64,000 bases of DNA from Alkalinema sp. CACIAM 70d. GTDB taxonomy: Bacteria; Cyanobacteriota; Cyanobacteriia; Leptolyngbyales; Leptolyngbyaceae. The notes beneath the pieces are model-generated. The model had not been told where the DNA came from, made no database searches, and saw nothing but the letters and a program-made list of their open reading frames with translations. Within the stretch, counting starts at the first letter, position 1; each line of letters begins with the position of its first letter. Below are positions 53,926-63,248 of this stretch, piece by piece. The translations under genes and the position numbers were made by a program. The stretch spans positions 1 through 64,000 of the forward strand of contig MUGG01000212.1 of NCBI GenBank assembly GCA_002148405.1. The letters run 5' to 3'.

Positions 53926-54090
53926 CTTCATTCTGCTGTAAATCTAAAAACGACTTTAAAATTAAGTTTTCAGCTACAATCTAACCTGGGTATACCACTA
54001 ATCAGATTGGCAAAATCTTGTTCCCATTACTTAATTGGCGTGTTAAGTTGTAGTGCATTTTATCTGATCCATGATTTAGGTTTTTAGCAG

Positions 54091-54765
54091 ATGTGTCAGC
54101 TATCTCATATTGAAGTTGAAGAGCAGCCACTTAGTACTCTTGTATGTACTCATCTTATTTGTCAAACATGTGAAATTATTGACAATGATCAGGATCGACA
54201 GCGTACAGGACATTTATGTAGTACGTGCGGAACACCAAATGAATGCGGTACATTTGCTTTTACCCCTGATATTCGTAATCTTGCTGATTTAATCCAACAA
54301 ACATATCATTCTCATACACCACAAACTACTTTTTCTAACATGTTGCCGGGATCAGATATAGCAACCATTCTTTTTTACTGCACTTTGCGTGAGTGTTTGC
54401 TAAGCAGCTTCTTGATCAAAAACTTGAGAACTCGAAAAATTGACTCACTATTGATTGAAAGACTTTTAGATGATAATAAATTGGCCCATCAGAAGTTCAA
54501 TAACTTATTTTGCTCAGTTACAGGTACTAAGTGGGACAAGGCGTTGACTGCTATTCATGTGAGAACAGGCCAAGATTTTAAACGGGTTTCTCAACATATG
54601 CAAGAAGCTGCCAAGCTACGCAATGACTTCCTTCATAATGGTAAGTTCAGGTACATTGACAAATCATTCTCTGAAGCTTGTATTAATACACTTGGAGAAC
54701 TTTTTGATTTATTTGCTGAGCTGCATAATGAATATAATCATCCAATCATTAAACAGGCTCTTTAA
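54091..54765 (+). CDS. Zinc-ribbon protein with HEPN-like RN-x3-H motif
   Basis: A 224-aa soluble protein. Cys24-x2-Cys27 and Cys43-x2-Cys46 make an N-terminal zinc ribbon. The C-terminal 140 residues are helical and include Arg177-Asn178-Asp-Phe-Leu-His182, the R-N-x3-H pattern of HEPN ribonuclease domains. Known HEPN proteins of this type are RNA-cleaving toxins, defence effectors or abortive-infection factors. The gene is clearly AT-richer than its neighbours and lacks CGATCG sites, suggesting transfer. No nucleotidyltransferase or antitoxin partner is adjacent. HEPN assignment rests on the motif and helical character. Confidence 0.65.
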   Translation: MCQLSHIEVEEQPLSTLVCTHLICQTCEIIDNDQDRQRTGHLCSTCGTPNECGTFAFTPDIRNLADLIQQTYHSHTPQTTFSNMLPGSDIATILFYCTLRECLLSSFLIKNLRTRKIDSLLIERLLDDNKLAHQKFNNLFCSVTGTKWDKALTAIHVRTGQDFKRVSQHMQEAAKLRNDFLHNGKFRYIDKSFSEACINTLGELFDLFAELHNEYNHPIIKQAL

Positions 54766-54790
54766 TCTATTTTAACCATCAACTCTATGG

Positions 54791-56038
54791 TTAGGAAAGG
54801 CTCCGTTTTTTGCGCCAGTATCGCCCTATTAACGGACTCCACAATAAGACTAATCCTACAAGCGATCCCCCCAACCAAGCTCCACGATGGATGGTTAAAG
54901 CTCGATCGTTGACCACAGGTTGCGGTACCTTTGTCCAGGGAACCCAGGTTTTGCCCCACACCAAAAAGGCATCAATCACAATCAAAGATCCCAATCCATA
55001 GAATTTCTGATCGCCTACTTGCAACGGCAACCCTAGCGTTTCCGTAATCATTAAAGTACTGTCAAATAATTCCCGATCGTTAAATGCTTTCGCTGTTGCC
55101 AAACTTGTAATCGTACTGGTTGCACTGAAGCCAAAAATTAATGGCCCTGTGTCCACATCACCTTTGCCTGAAATCCCGATCGGATATTCCCGCACCGGAA
55201 AGAACCCGAAGGTTGCCACGGGAAATTGCTGCCGAAATCGCTGATATTGTTGGGTCGCGAATGCTGGATCAAGTTCGAGGAGAAAGGGCAACAAATAAAC
55301 CTGGCTGGAACTGCGCCCCGCAATTTCAATTGCCCCTGTGTCAGCATCCACTTTATGGGGAATGAGTTGGGTCTTGGGGTCAAGGTTTTGCTGAATATGA
55401 TCAATCCAACGTTGAATAATCGATCGATAATTGCTGTCAAATAATTCATCATGCAAAGCCAAGGAGGACAGCGCCACGGTTTGATCACAGGGCCAAGTCA
55501 TGGCGGGATAGGCTGCCAGCATGAATCGCCGATCGTAGGCTTGGGCCAGTAGTGCCGATTGAACGTGGAAACGCCCCAAATTCTGCGGCGATCGCGCCTC
55601 TGGCCGCTGGAGCTTCAGCAGTCCTCCCAGTAGCCGATTGCTCCAGCCTAAATAAAACACCCCATTGGGCACTTGAGTCTGAAACTGAAAGGGACGACGA
55701 CCTTTGTCTGAATCCAGTTTCTCTAGCGTCCATTCCACTTCTGCGATCGCCCGTTGGCGCAGCGATTCATTGGCCAACCCCACATTGACCCAACTGTATC
55801 CATAAATGGCATGGCTAAAGAAATAACCCTCCGGGAAAAGGGCTTGCATTCGATCGCCCTCCCCAGCCTGTAAGCGTTGTTTGATGTTATTCAGTTGGGG
55901 GAGAACGTCTGCCCCCAAGCGATCGTAATGACGCGAAGAAAGCGTCCACAGAGTCCAGTTCAGTTTAACGAGAAATACACTGATCAGCAGAGCAATCAAG
56001 TAATACAACCAGGGAAGAATCCGAGGAAATTTGCGCAT
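54791..56038 (-). CDS. Hypothetical membrane protein
   Basis: A 415-aa protein. Membrane segments at about residues 9-30 and 385-405 bracket a large soluble domain with Trp/Tyr/His-rich repeats (YGYSWVNVGL, TWPCDQTVALSSLALHDELF, DTGPLIFGFSATSTI), recalling alpha/alpha-barrel proteins. No catalytic signature recognised. It is encoded 62 bp after a VanZ-like gene on the same strand, so both may act in envelope metabolism. Convergent with the zinc-ribbon/HEPN-like gene, separated by 25 bp. Confidence 0.75.
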   Translation of the reverse strand: MRKFPRILPWLYYLIALLISVFLVKLNWTLWTLSSRHYDRLGADVLPQLNNIKQRLQAGEGDRMQALFPEGYFFSHAIYGYSWVNVGLANESLRQRAIAEVEWTLEKLDSDKGRRPFQFQTQVPNGVFYLGWSNRLLGGLLKLQRPEARSPQNLGRFHVQSALLAQAYDRRFMLAAYPAMTWPCDQTVALSSLALHDELFDSNYRSIIQRWIDHIQQNLDPKTQLIPHKVDADTGAIEIAGRSSSQVYLLPFLLELDPAFATQQYQRFRQQFPVATFGFFPVREYPIGISGKGDVDTGPLIFGFSATSTITSLATAKAFNDRELFDSTLMITETLGLPLQVGDQKFYGLGSLIVIDAFLVWGKTWVPWTKVPQPVVNDRALTIHRGAWLGGSLVGLVLLWSPLIGRYWRKKRSLS

Positions 56039-56100
56039 TCTGGATTTGCCCTAAATGATAAGGATCTAGTTGATCTTCAGCTTGAGTGAGCTACCAAATT

Positions 56101-56571
56101 TTAGCGTTGTTGCCGTCTGAGCCAACGATCGAGCCAAAATCCCGCCACAATGCCCAAATAACTCATTACCAAATCCCCCGCATCCAAACTGCGATTGGGC
56201 GACAACCCCTGACAGGCCTCTTCGATCGTGGTGAAGAGGAAAAATCCGATCGGAAATAGCGGCATTCGTAACCGACCTAATCGGATGCAGCGATCGTTCG
56301 TAACCCGCTGCCCTACAAAGGTCATCAATCCATACAAAACAAAATGTGCCAACTTATCATTCTGGGTCAAATACGTTGGCAACAATCCCTGATAGGCCAA
56401 ATATAAAATCAGCCCAAATGTCAACCCGTAGGCAACCCCCACCACATACCAACTCTGTCGAGAAGAAAACATAAACGACCCACTATTCGCAAATTTTTTG
56501 GAACCAAATTGTCTAAAGCCAAAATTCTCTGGAATCAAATTCTTTGGAACTACAGGCTGATGTCTCTCCAT
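56101..56571 (-). CDS. VanZ-like membrane protein
   Basis: A 156-aa protein. From about residue 34 onwards it has four hydrophobic segments with the family pattern DKLAHFVLYGLMTF ... FTTIEEACQGLSPNRSLDAGDLVMSYLGIVAG. An internal ATG at 56472 gives a more typical length (123 aa). The stretch between the two ATGs contains three imperfect AAATTCTTTGGAA-type direct repeats (56491-56550), so it may be a leader rather than coding. VanZ-like proteins influence glycopeptide or lipopeptide sensitivity in some bacteria; the role here is unknown. Confidence 0.8.
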   Translation of the reverse strand: MERHQPVVPKNLIPENFGFRQFGSKKFANSGSFMFSSRQSWYVVGVAYGLTFGLILYLAYQGLLPTYLTQNDKLAHFVLYGLMTFVGQRVTNDRCIRLGRLRMPLFPIGFFLFTTIEEACQGLSPNRSLDAGDLVMSYLGIVAGFWLDRWLRRQQR

Positions 56572-56766
56572 TCCGACAACTCATGCAAACCCGGAACCCA
56601 CGCCGCCGATCGTCCCAAATTATCTACTTTAATCAATAATTATCAAAGACTTTAACCTTTGATTACAAAGCAATTGATGGTTCGCAACATTGTCGATCGC
56701 CGCACCAGCAGCCGTTCTCCAGCCCTTCCTGCCGGATCTCCAGCTAGAGGTGGTACGATCTGCAAT

Positions 56767-56884
56767 CAGCTAGGGGTGCCTAAAGACATGGGCTGAGAAA
56801 CACCCTTAGAACCTGAAACAGACGGATTCGCGTTAGCCAAACCCGTGAACTCGTCTTCTGGGTAATACCAGCGCAGGGAAGCTG
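56767..56884 (+). promoter_or_regulatory. TPP riboswitch (THI element)
   Basis: The conserved core is present: GGGGTGCC, GGCTGAGA, ACCCTTAGAACCTGA, and CTGGGTAATACCAGCGCAGG. The outer stem pairs CAGCT (56767-56771) with AGCTG (56880-56884). It ends 19 bp before the thiC ATG and its ribosome site, so thiamin pyrophosphate probably represses translation of thiC directly. Confidence 0.97.
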
Positions 56885-56903
56885 TTTACTTGAGGAAACG
56901 AAT

Positions 56904-58289
56904 ATGTTGCGTTCAGACTGGATCGCCAAGCGCAAGGGGCATAGCAATGTCTCTCAGATGCACTACGCTCGCCAAGGCTTGATTACCGAAGAAATGGATT
57001 ATGTCGCCAAACGGGAAAACCTGCCGGCAGACCTGGTTCGGGATGAAGTCGCACGGGGCCGGATGATCATCCCCGCCAACATCAACCACCCCAACCTGGA
57101 ACCCATGGCGATCGGCATCGCCTCCAAGTGCAAAGTCAACGCCAACATTGGGGCTTCTCCCAACTCCTCGGATATCAACGAAGAACTGGCTAAGCTGCAC
57201 CAGTCTTTGAAATATGGTGCAGATACCGTCATGGATCTCTCCACCGGGGGTGGCAACTTAGACGAAATCCGTACCGCCATTATTAACGCATCCCCAGTCC
57301 CGATCGGCACCGTCCCCATCTACCAAGCCTTGGAAAGCGTCCATGGCAACTTCGACAACTTCACCGAAGATGATTTCCTGCACATCATCGAAAAACATGC
57401 CCAACAGGGTGTGGACTACATGACAATCCACGCAGGACTGTTGATCGAATACCTGCCCCTGACCCGCAGTCGCATCACTGGCATCGTCTCCCGTGGCGGC
57501 GGCATCATCGCCAAGTGGATGCTGCACCACAAGCGGCAAAATCCCCTCTACACCCGCTACAACGACATCATCGAAATCTTCAAGAAGTACGATGTCTCCT
57601 TCAGCTTGGGGGATTCCCTGCGCCCCGGCTGTACCCACGATGCCTCCGATGCAGCTCAGCTTTCTGAACTCAAGACCCTCGGTCAACTGACCCGTCGCGC
57701 CTGGGAACACGATGTGCAGGTGATGGTGGAAGGCCCTGGCCACGTTCCCATGGATCAGATCGAATTCAACGTCCGCAAGCAAATGGAAGAGTGCTCGGAA
57801 GCACCATTCTATGTGCTGGGGCCACTGGTAACGGATATCGCACCGGGCTACGACCACATTACTAGCGCGATCGGAGCTGCGATGGCCGGTTGGTATGGAA
57901 CAGCCATGCTCTGCTATGTCACGCCCAAGGAACACCTCGGCTTGCCCAACGCAGAAGATGTGCGCAACGGTCTGATTGCCTACAAGATTGCGGCTCACGC
58001 AGCGGATATTGCCCGCCACCGTCCGGGCGCGCGCGATCGGGATGATGAACTGTCCCGTGCCCGTTACAACTTCGACTGGAACAAGCAATTCGAACTGTCG
58101 CTTGATCCGGAACGCGCTAAGGAATACCACGACGAAACGCTACCGGAAGACATTTACAAACAGGCGGAGTTCTGTTCCATGTGTGGGCCGAAATTCTGCC
58201 CCATGCAAACCAAGATCGAAGACGAACAGATCGCTGAGTTACAAGCCTTCCTGGAAAAAGATGGAGATCGGATTAAAGCCACGGTCTAA
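56904..58289 (+). CDS. thiC: Phosphomethylpyrimidine synthase ThiC
   Basis: A 461-aa radical-SAM enzyme converting aminoimidazole ribotide to hydroxymethylpyrimidine phosphate for thiamin synthesis. Cys424-x2-Cys427-x4-Cys432 (CSMCGPKFC) near the C-terminus binds the 4Fe-4S cluster, and segments such as MDLSTGGGNLDEIR, MTIHAGLL, SRGGGI, SLGDSLRPGC and EGPGHVPMDQI are all present. Length is right. The ATG 56904 has GAGG 8 nt upstream and follows the TPP riboswitch. A strong terminator follows, so the gene is monocistronic. Confidence 0.98.
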   Translation: MLRSDWIAKRKGHSNVSQMHYARQGLITEEMDYVAKRENLPADLVRDEVARGRMIIPANINHPNLEPMAIGIASKCKVNANIGASPNSSDINEELAKLHQSLKYGADTVMDLSTGGGNLDEIRTAIINASPVPIGTVPIYQALESVHGNFDNFTEDDFLHIIEKHAQQGVDYMTIHAGLLIEYLPLTRSRITGIVSRGGGIIAKWMLHHKRQNPLYTRYNDIIEIFKKYDVSFSLGDSLRPGCTHDASDAAQLSELKTLGQLTRRAWEHDVQVMVEGPGHVPMDQIEFNVRKQMEECSEAPFYVLGPLVTDIAPGYDHITSAIGAAMAGWYGTAMLCYVTPKEHLGLPNAEDVRNGLIAYKIAAHAADIARHRPGARDRDDELSRARYNFDWNKQFELSLDPERAKEYHDETLPEDIYKQAEFCSMCGPKFCPMQTKIEDEQIAELQAFLEKDGDRIKATV

Positions 58290-58368
58290 TGAGAGTCACG
58301 GTCTAACCGTTAACGAACGCCCTTGTTGAACCCATGACACGGGGTTCGCATCTAGTGAATTCAACATC

Positions 58369-58405
58369 AGAAGGAGGAAACTCATTAAGTTCCCTCCTTC
58401 TTTTT
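58369..58405 (+). terminator. Intrinsic terminator of thiC
   Basis: AGAAGGAGG...CCTCCTTCT form a long stem with one mismatch, followed by TTTTT. Classic intrinsic terminator. Confidence 0.93.
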
Positions 58406-58627
58406 GTAAAGGCCAGACCGAATATTTGTAAGGGCTAGACCGATCGCTCGCCCGATCGACGGTTTGCTGCCATGCGGAGCAAATTGCCAGACGGAACAAA
58501 TTGCCAAGCGATTCCCATGTTCGCGATCGAGCAAAAATGTCTACAATAGCCAAGGAATGCCAGTCATCTCATGCCAGTCATCGACGGCTCACCATCCACG
58601 TAGCCTCAATCCACGGAGTCTCACCCC

Positions 58628-59080
58628 ATGAACAGTTGCATCATAATGGCCGAAATTACCCAAGAGCCGCAACTGCGTTACACCCAAGACAATCAAATGG
58701 CGATCGCGGAAATGCGGGTGCAGTTTCCCGGCCTCCGCCCCGAAGATCCTCCTTCCAGCCTGAAAGTTCTCGGTTGGGGCAATCTGGCGCAGGAAGTCCA
58801 TCAGCAATATCATCTGGGCGATCGGGTGGTGATCGAAGGTCGGCTGTCTATGAACACGGTGGAACGCCCTGAAGGTTTCAAGGAAAAACAAGCCGAGTTA
58901 ACCATCTCTAAAATCTACAGCCTCGGCGCAACTGCTGACCTCGGGATGGCAGCACCCAGCCCAGATCCTACCCCCGAAGCTGCTGCCCCCAAACCCGCGT
59001 CCACTCGCTCAAAAGCCCCCAAAGCCGCCACGCCACCCCCTGCAAATAACGAAACCGATTTCGACGACATTCCGTTCTAG
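58628..59080 (+). CDS. ssb: Single-stranded DNA-binding protein (cyanobacterial SSB)
   Basis: A 150-aa protein with an OB fold at about residues 1-105 (LRYTQDNQMAIAEMRVQF, VLGWGNLAQEVHQQYHLGDRVVIEGRLSM), a Pro/Ala/Ser/Lys-rich tail, and the acidic tip ending DFDDIPF that recruits partner proteins. This is the divergent, short SSB of cyanobacteria, which begins MNSCIxMAEI. It binds exposed single strands in replication and repair. Flanked by strong terminators, so it is monocistronic. Confidence 0.95.
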   Translation: MNSCIIMAEITQEPQLRYTQDNQMAIAEMRVQFPGLRPEDPPSSLKVLGWGNLAQEVHQQYHLGDRVVIEGRLSMNTVERPEGFKEKQAELTISKIYSLGATADLGMAAPSPDPTPEAAAPKPASTRSKAPKAATPPPANNETDFDDIPF

Positions 59081-59154
59081 AAATCTAGATGCTGTTCTGC
59101 AGGTCTTTAGCTTCAGGCCGATCGTTGCACTTCGTTAGCTTGAACCTCTAATTG

Positions 59155-59207
59155 AAAAACCCTCCCACTGAATTTAGCGTCCAAGCTATGCCCAAGGGAG
59201 GGTTTTT
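59155..59207 (+). terminator. Intrinsic terminator of ssb
   Basis: AAAAACCCTCCC pairs with GGGAGGGTTTTT; the T-tract at 59203-59207 follows. The loop is long (about 29 nt). Confidence 0.85.
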
Positions 59208-59233
59208 CGTTTCGATGGCTTTTTAAATTCAGA

Positions 59234-59273
59234 TGAATGGATCGTCATCTCTTGGCGATCGACCATCCATTCA
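59234..59273 (-). terminator. Hairpin after the C-type lectin gene
   Basis: TGAATGGAT and ATCCATTCA form a 9-bp stem 23 bp past the stop of the minus-strand lectin gene. No T-run, so termination is tentative. Confidence 0.35.
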
Positions 59274-59295
59274 GCATCAAGCAACGGGAAAGAAA

Positions 59296-61446
59296 CTATG
59301 AATTGGAGAAATATCCAGGCTTGGGAATCCCGTTATTCAGCAGGTCAAAGTCTACCGTAGCCTCGAGATTGATCGTCGGTCTACCAGCGTCATAGATCGA
59401 TGCCCCTGACTTGATCAATCGGAAGCCATCTGTAATCCGCTGGCTAAAGGTTTGGGAATCCAAGAAAATTACACTATAGTATTTTCCTTGAACCCCCAAT
59501 GCAGCACTTGCTGGTGCCTCAATCAGCAGATCCTTAGTGCCATCCAAATCAATATCCACCAGCCCTTTAACAAGGTTCAAAGGTGAACCCAAGTCATTAT
59601 TTTTCAGTAGGGTTGGCAGCCCAGCGATCGTAGATCCATTCATCTTCCACGCTGCCACAAACTGACCCGATTGGAAGACAATGTCATCCTTGCCATCGCG
59701 ATCGATATCACCAACCTGCACAGGTTTGTAACTGCCAATATTTTGCTGGAAGCCGACAACACCATCAATGGCCTTTGCTGTAAAGACAGATCCATTCAAC
59801 GTCCAGTAACCCACTGCCCCTGTGAGCGAATTATGCCAGAATAGCTCCTTGGTAGCCGCATTGCCATCAAAATTCCCATAGTAGGGTTGCCAACCGCTGC
59901 CTAGAATAAATGGCGCGCTTGCACCCTGCTGTTGTACGGTACTACTTGTCAGCTGAATCGTGGACGGGATTGCACCCGTCTGGGGAACATTGAGTTCCCA
60001 AATCCCCATCACACCTTGAGCCTGATTCACCCACAGAATTTCTGGTAGGGAACTCCCTAGAAGATCTGCAAATAGAATAGGAGTCCATCCCTGAGGCCGA
60101 AGAGCTGTCGTGGAATTACCCAACACGATCGGCGCTGTGGCCTGAATTTCATTACCAAGCGCCCCTCCCATAAACCAAACATAGGTTTCAGATGAAGTCG
60201 TATTGTGCCAAACAATGTCACGACGATTATCTCCATTGAGATCCGCCGTTCCTACAATCTTCCAGCTTGCATCTGGCGCAATGACCCCTGTATTGCCGGT
60301 CGTTCCCGCCAGTCGAGTTCTTTCCCCAGTAGTTACTTGATTCTCATTGAGATTAATCACAACGGTGGAACCACTGGGTGCATCTCGGAATAGAAAATCG
60401 GGTGTGGGTACCGTAGGAACACCTAAGGTAAACGTCACACGGGTACTGACCAGATTCGGATCATTGGCAAACCCCCCATACTCCACCACAAATCCATCGA
60501 CCTTTTGATCGGAACTACGACTGCGAGGTGTGTTCTCGTAGTCATTCCACTTACCGGTTGCTAGGTAATGACCATAATCCTCATCGGTGACACTGAGAAC
60601 AAAGTTATTCGGTTCACCACTATTCCAATTGGCATAGTTGTTAGGGCCAGTTACACTACCAGACCCATTACCTTGCCAAAACTGCCGCCCTGCTCCGCTG
60701 TTCTCTAATCCTTCGGGGCCAGTGACCCAGCGCCATTCCCCTTCGACTGCTGCATCAGATGCACCAATCCAGCCTTGTCCTTGAAGCCGCTGTTGTACAA
60801 AGCTGTCTTCGGCAGCAGAGGTAATGGTGGCTAGGTAGCCTTGCAGGCCCAATAAGGTGCGTCCTGCTGCAAGGGTTTTCGCCGTATTCCAACTTGGGAC
60901 AGTCGGATCAGTGCCATTGGTTGAAGTGTTATTCGGATCAATGCCTAGGTCAGTAAAGCTAACAAATTCGTAGTAGTGACCGTTTTCAAAGCGATAAACG
61001 GGACGACCTAGGTTAATATCGATCGCCTGAGTGGTCGTTTGATTGCCACCAGTTGGCGTATAGGCAACGGTACGCAGCAGGGACTGGTAAGCCGCGATCG
61101 AAGCGGTTCCAGTCATGCTCAGACGCCCGGTTGTGGCGTTGTAGTTCCAGGTAATGCCATCGGAATTAGCGGTACCAGCCGTTCCTGCAGCAGCTAGGGC
61201 ACCCGCTGAAACGTTGCGGAGAACAAACTGAATCCCATCGATCGTCGAGCTCCCTGTGGCATCGCCTTGTTGCGTAATGGTTGCTTGACTATCTAGGATG
61301 ATGGCACTGCTGCCACTTAGGTTAGTGGAGGGGCGAGAGAACGCCAGGACAGGATTGGTCGCTGTAGAACGCGCATTAACGGACACCACATTGAAGGGAG
61401 ATTCTCCCAAGATTGTGGTTCCAGCTAAGGTCTCATATGAATTCAT
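59296..61446 (-). CDS. C-type lectin and FG-GAP/VCBS repeat protein
   Basis: A 716-aa protein. Residues about 150-326 are a C-type lectin domain with Glu278-Pro-Asn280 and Trp300-Asn-Asp302, the EPN/WND calcium and sugar motifs that favour mannose-type ligands. The N-terminal part resembles a cadherin-like or Ig-like beta domain. Residues about 350-650 contain FG-GAP/VCBS-type repeats (DLNGDNRRDIVWHNT, DIDRDGKDDIVFQ, DIDLDGTKDLLIE) with calcium-binding loops. No Sec signal peptide is seen, so export may use a type I-like route, as for many RTX-type cyanobacterial surface proteins. Strong terminators bound it on the plus-strand side. Confidence 0.88.
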   Translation of the reverse strand: MNSYETLAGTTILGESPFNVVSVNARSTATNPVLAFSRPSTNLSGSSAIILDSQATITQQGDATGSSTIDGIQFVLRNVSAGALAAAGTAGTANSDGITWNYNATTGRLSMTGTASIAAYQSLLRTVAYTPTGGNQTTTQAIDINLGRPVYRFENGHYYEFVSFTDLGIDPNNTSTNGTDPTVPSWNTAKTLAAGRTLLGLQGYLATITSAAEDSFVQQRLQGQGWIGASDAAVEGEWRWVTGPEGLENSGAGRQFWQGNGSGSVTGPNNYANWNSGEPNNFVLSVTDEDYGHYLATGKWNDYENTPRSRSSDQKVDGFVVEYGGFANDPNLVSTRVTFTLGVPTVPTPDFLFRDAPSGSTVVINLNENQVTTGERTRLAGTTGNTGVIAPDASWKIVGTADLNGDNRRDIVWHNTTSSETYVWFMGGALGNEIQATAPIVLGNSTTALRPQGWTPILFADLLGSSLPEILWVNQAQGVMGIWELNVPQTGAIPSTIQLTSSTVQQQGASAPFILGSGWQPYYGNFDGNAATKELFWHNSLTGAVGYWTLNGSVFTAKAIDGVVGFQQNIGSYKPVQVGDIDRDGKDDIVFQSGQFVAAWKMNGSTIAGLPTLLKNNDLGSPLNLVKGLVDIDLDGTKDLLIEAPASAALGVQGKYYSVIFLDSQTFSQRITDGFRLIKSGASIYDAGRPTINLEATVDFDLLNNGIPKPGYFSNS

Positions 61447-62226
61447 GATGTATTTCCAACCGTATTTCTCAATCCGACAATCAATCCGACAATTAAGTCA
61501 GCCGATCCCATTCCAGAATTCGGAATTTTGGGATAGAGGTTTTTGATGTTTCTATTGACTTTAAGAGACAACCTACCTCTATAGAACATCTACTGAAAGG
61601 TAGATTCAGCACGTTCACTGTTCCTGATCCTTGCTCTAGGGGTTACACGCAGATCTTGAGTTACACCCTAGAAAATTTGCCAATGCATCTAACAAGATTA
61701 AGCAATATATCCGTAATATTCGGTAGATTCTTCACCAAAAATTTAGACCTTTGAGAAAAATTGTGGCCTTTAGGAATTCTTTGTAAGTTTTTACTGAATT
61801 TGCTGAGCGATCGTAAATCCTTACGTATAATATGCAGCCAAACTATCTGGAAAAAATGAGGAAGAAATTTTTTCTATTACAGTCTTTCAAAACTCACTAT
61901 CCAGTCTTTAGAAGGATGAATCAAAAGGCAGGTTTGTGGTAGTTTATCGAGCCATTTAATTTCGTACTTTTGCCTTCATAATTTGATGTAATCACTTGTT
62001 AGTTAATGGGATCACTGGTGTGCAATGACTCTGGTGTGCAATGACTCTGGTGTGCAATGACTTAAGTGACGCTCAATTGACAACAATGGATTCTAGGAAG
62101 AGTTCCATTATTGGAACTTTCACCTAGATTTTTTACAAAATTATTGCTTTAAATTATCGCTTGCGTGAATTCTTTACTGGCAACAATTGGGATATATACC
62201 ATTCTCACGCTGGTCTAGTTTCTGCA
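61447..62226. other. Intergenic region with a short tandem repeat
   Basis: About 780 bp, AT-rich, no gene. It holds three exact copies of a 16-bp unit at 62015-62062 and otherwise nothing I can name. Confidence 0.5.
62015..62062 (+). repeat. 16-bp tandem repeat, three copies
   Basis: CTGGTGTGCAATGACT occurs at 62015-62030, 62031-62046 and 62047-62062 with no change. Too few units for a CRISPR. It may be a slipped-strand duplication or a regulatory site cluster upstream of the lectin gene. Confidence 0.9.
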
Positions 62227-63138
62227 TCAAATGGATATAGTACCTGTATCAAATACACTATTGTTGGTTCCAATGCCTTGAATCACCAGTCGATCTTGAT
62301 ATAGTTCGATCGCAGAGAATCCAAAACGCGAAGTTGAGGCAGCAGTCCATTTAGATTTGCCGACAGGCCGCAGGGTCGCGCCTCCAATCCCAGTTACTAA
62401 GTAAGTCGTTCCATCAATGGGTTGCGATCGTTCATAATCGTGTTCATGACCATTAATGTAAAGCTGTACTCGATATTTCTTAAATAAAGGCGTAAATAAC
62501 TTCACAAATTCTGAATTGGTACCATAGTGTCCCGATGAATAAATGGGATGGTGCCCATAAACCACTTTCCATTGGGCTTGACTTTGGCTTAACTCTCGCT
62601 CTAACCAAGCCATTTGACCTTTCCAGTCTGCATTGCCATTGGTATCTAGGACAAAAAACTGGGCAGATTCAGCAACATAGGAATAAAAACGGCCTTGCAT
62701 GTTGAACCCTGGATAGCGGACCTGAGGATCACCATTCTCGGTGCGGATATCGTGGTTTCCTAGGCCAGCCCGAAACTTAACACCTGCTTGTAACAATTGC
62801 TGATACGGTTCTTCAAAGGCCACTTGAATGCGACTCATTTCGCCGCTGTTGTAGATGTTATCTCCTGCTAACACTACCAAGTCGTAGGGATTACGATCTC
62901 GATACTGTGCCATGGCTTGACCCACCGCAAATTGATTACGATCGCCGGATCCTGTATCCGCGATCGCGGCAAATCGCAGCAGGGGTTGTCCTGTCGGCGT
63001 GGCAACTTGGAGGGGCGTGATTTCTGGCGTCGTAGCAGTGGTGGTTTGCCCCGGACGTAAGGACTGTCTCCCAAGAACTGCCAGACCCAAGCCACTCAGA
63101 CCACCAAGGATCAAAAATCGACGACGTTTAAAGCTCAT
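62227..63138 (-). CDS. Metallophosphoesterase (purple acid phosphatase-like), exported
   Basis: 303 aa from ATG 63138. It starts MSFKRRRFLILGGLSGLGLAVLG, a twin-arginine-like signal. An ATG at 63192 would place 18 extra residues before it. The calcineurin-like motifs are complete: IADTGSG, GDNIY, GNHD, YGHHPIY and NGHEHDYER, giving a two-metal active site. It probably hydrolyses phosphate monoesters outside the membrane. With PhoX it adds a second extracellular phosphatase to this window. No Pho box was recognised. Confidence 0.9.
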   Translation of the reverse strand: MSFKRRRFLILGGLSGLGLAVLGRQSLRPGQTTTATTPEITPLQVATPTGQPLLRFAAIADTGSGDRNQFAVGQAMAQYRDRNPYDLVVLAGDNIYNSGEMSRIQVAFEEPYQQLLQAGVKFRAGLGNHDIRTENGDPQVRYPGFNMQGRFYSYVAESAQFFVLDTNGNADWKGQMAWLERELSQSQAQWKVVYGHHPIYSSGHYGTNSEFVKLFTPLFKKYRVQLYINGHEHDYERSQPIDGTTYLVTGIGGATLRPVGKSKWTAASTSRFGFSAIELYQDRLVIQGIGTNNSVFDTGTISI

Positions 63139-63248
63139 AGGAGTGCGCAATGCGATGGAATTTGGGGTAGATTTGATGCTGGAGGGTAGCACGTTTAAGA
63201 CTGTAGCGCTTTCTGTTGAGGTTGTGCTGCCAAAATGAGGAGAGATTC

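Noticed and set aside
62015..62062. Mini CRISPR array
   Set aside because: The 16-bp units are directly adjacent with no spacers.
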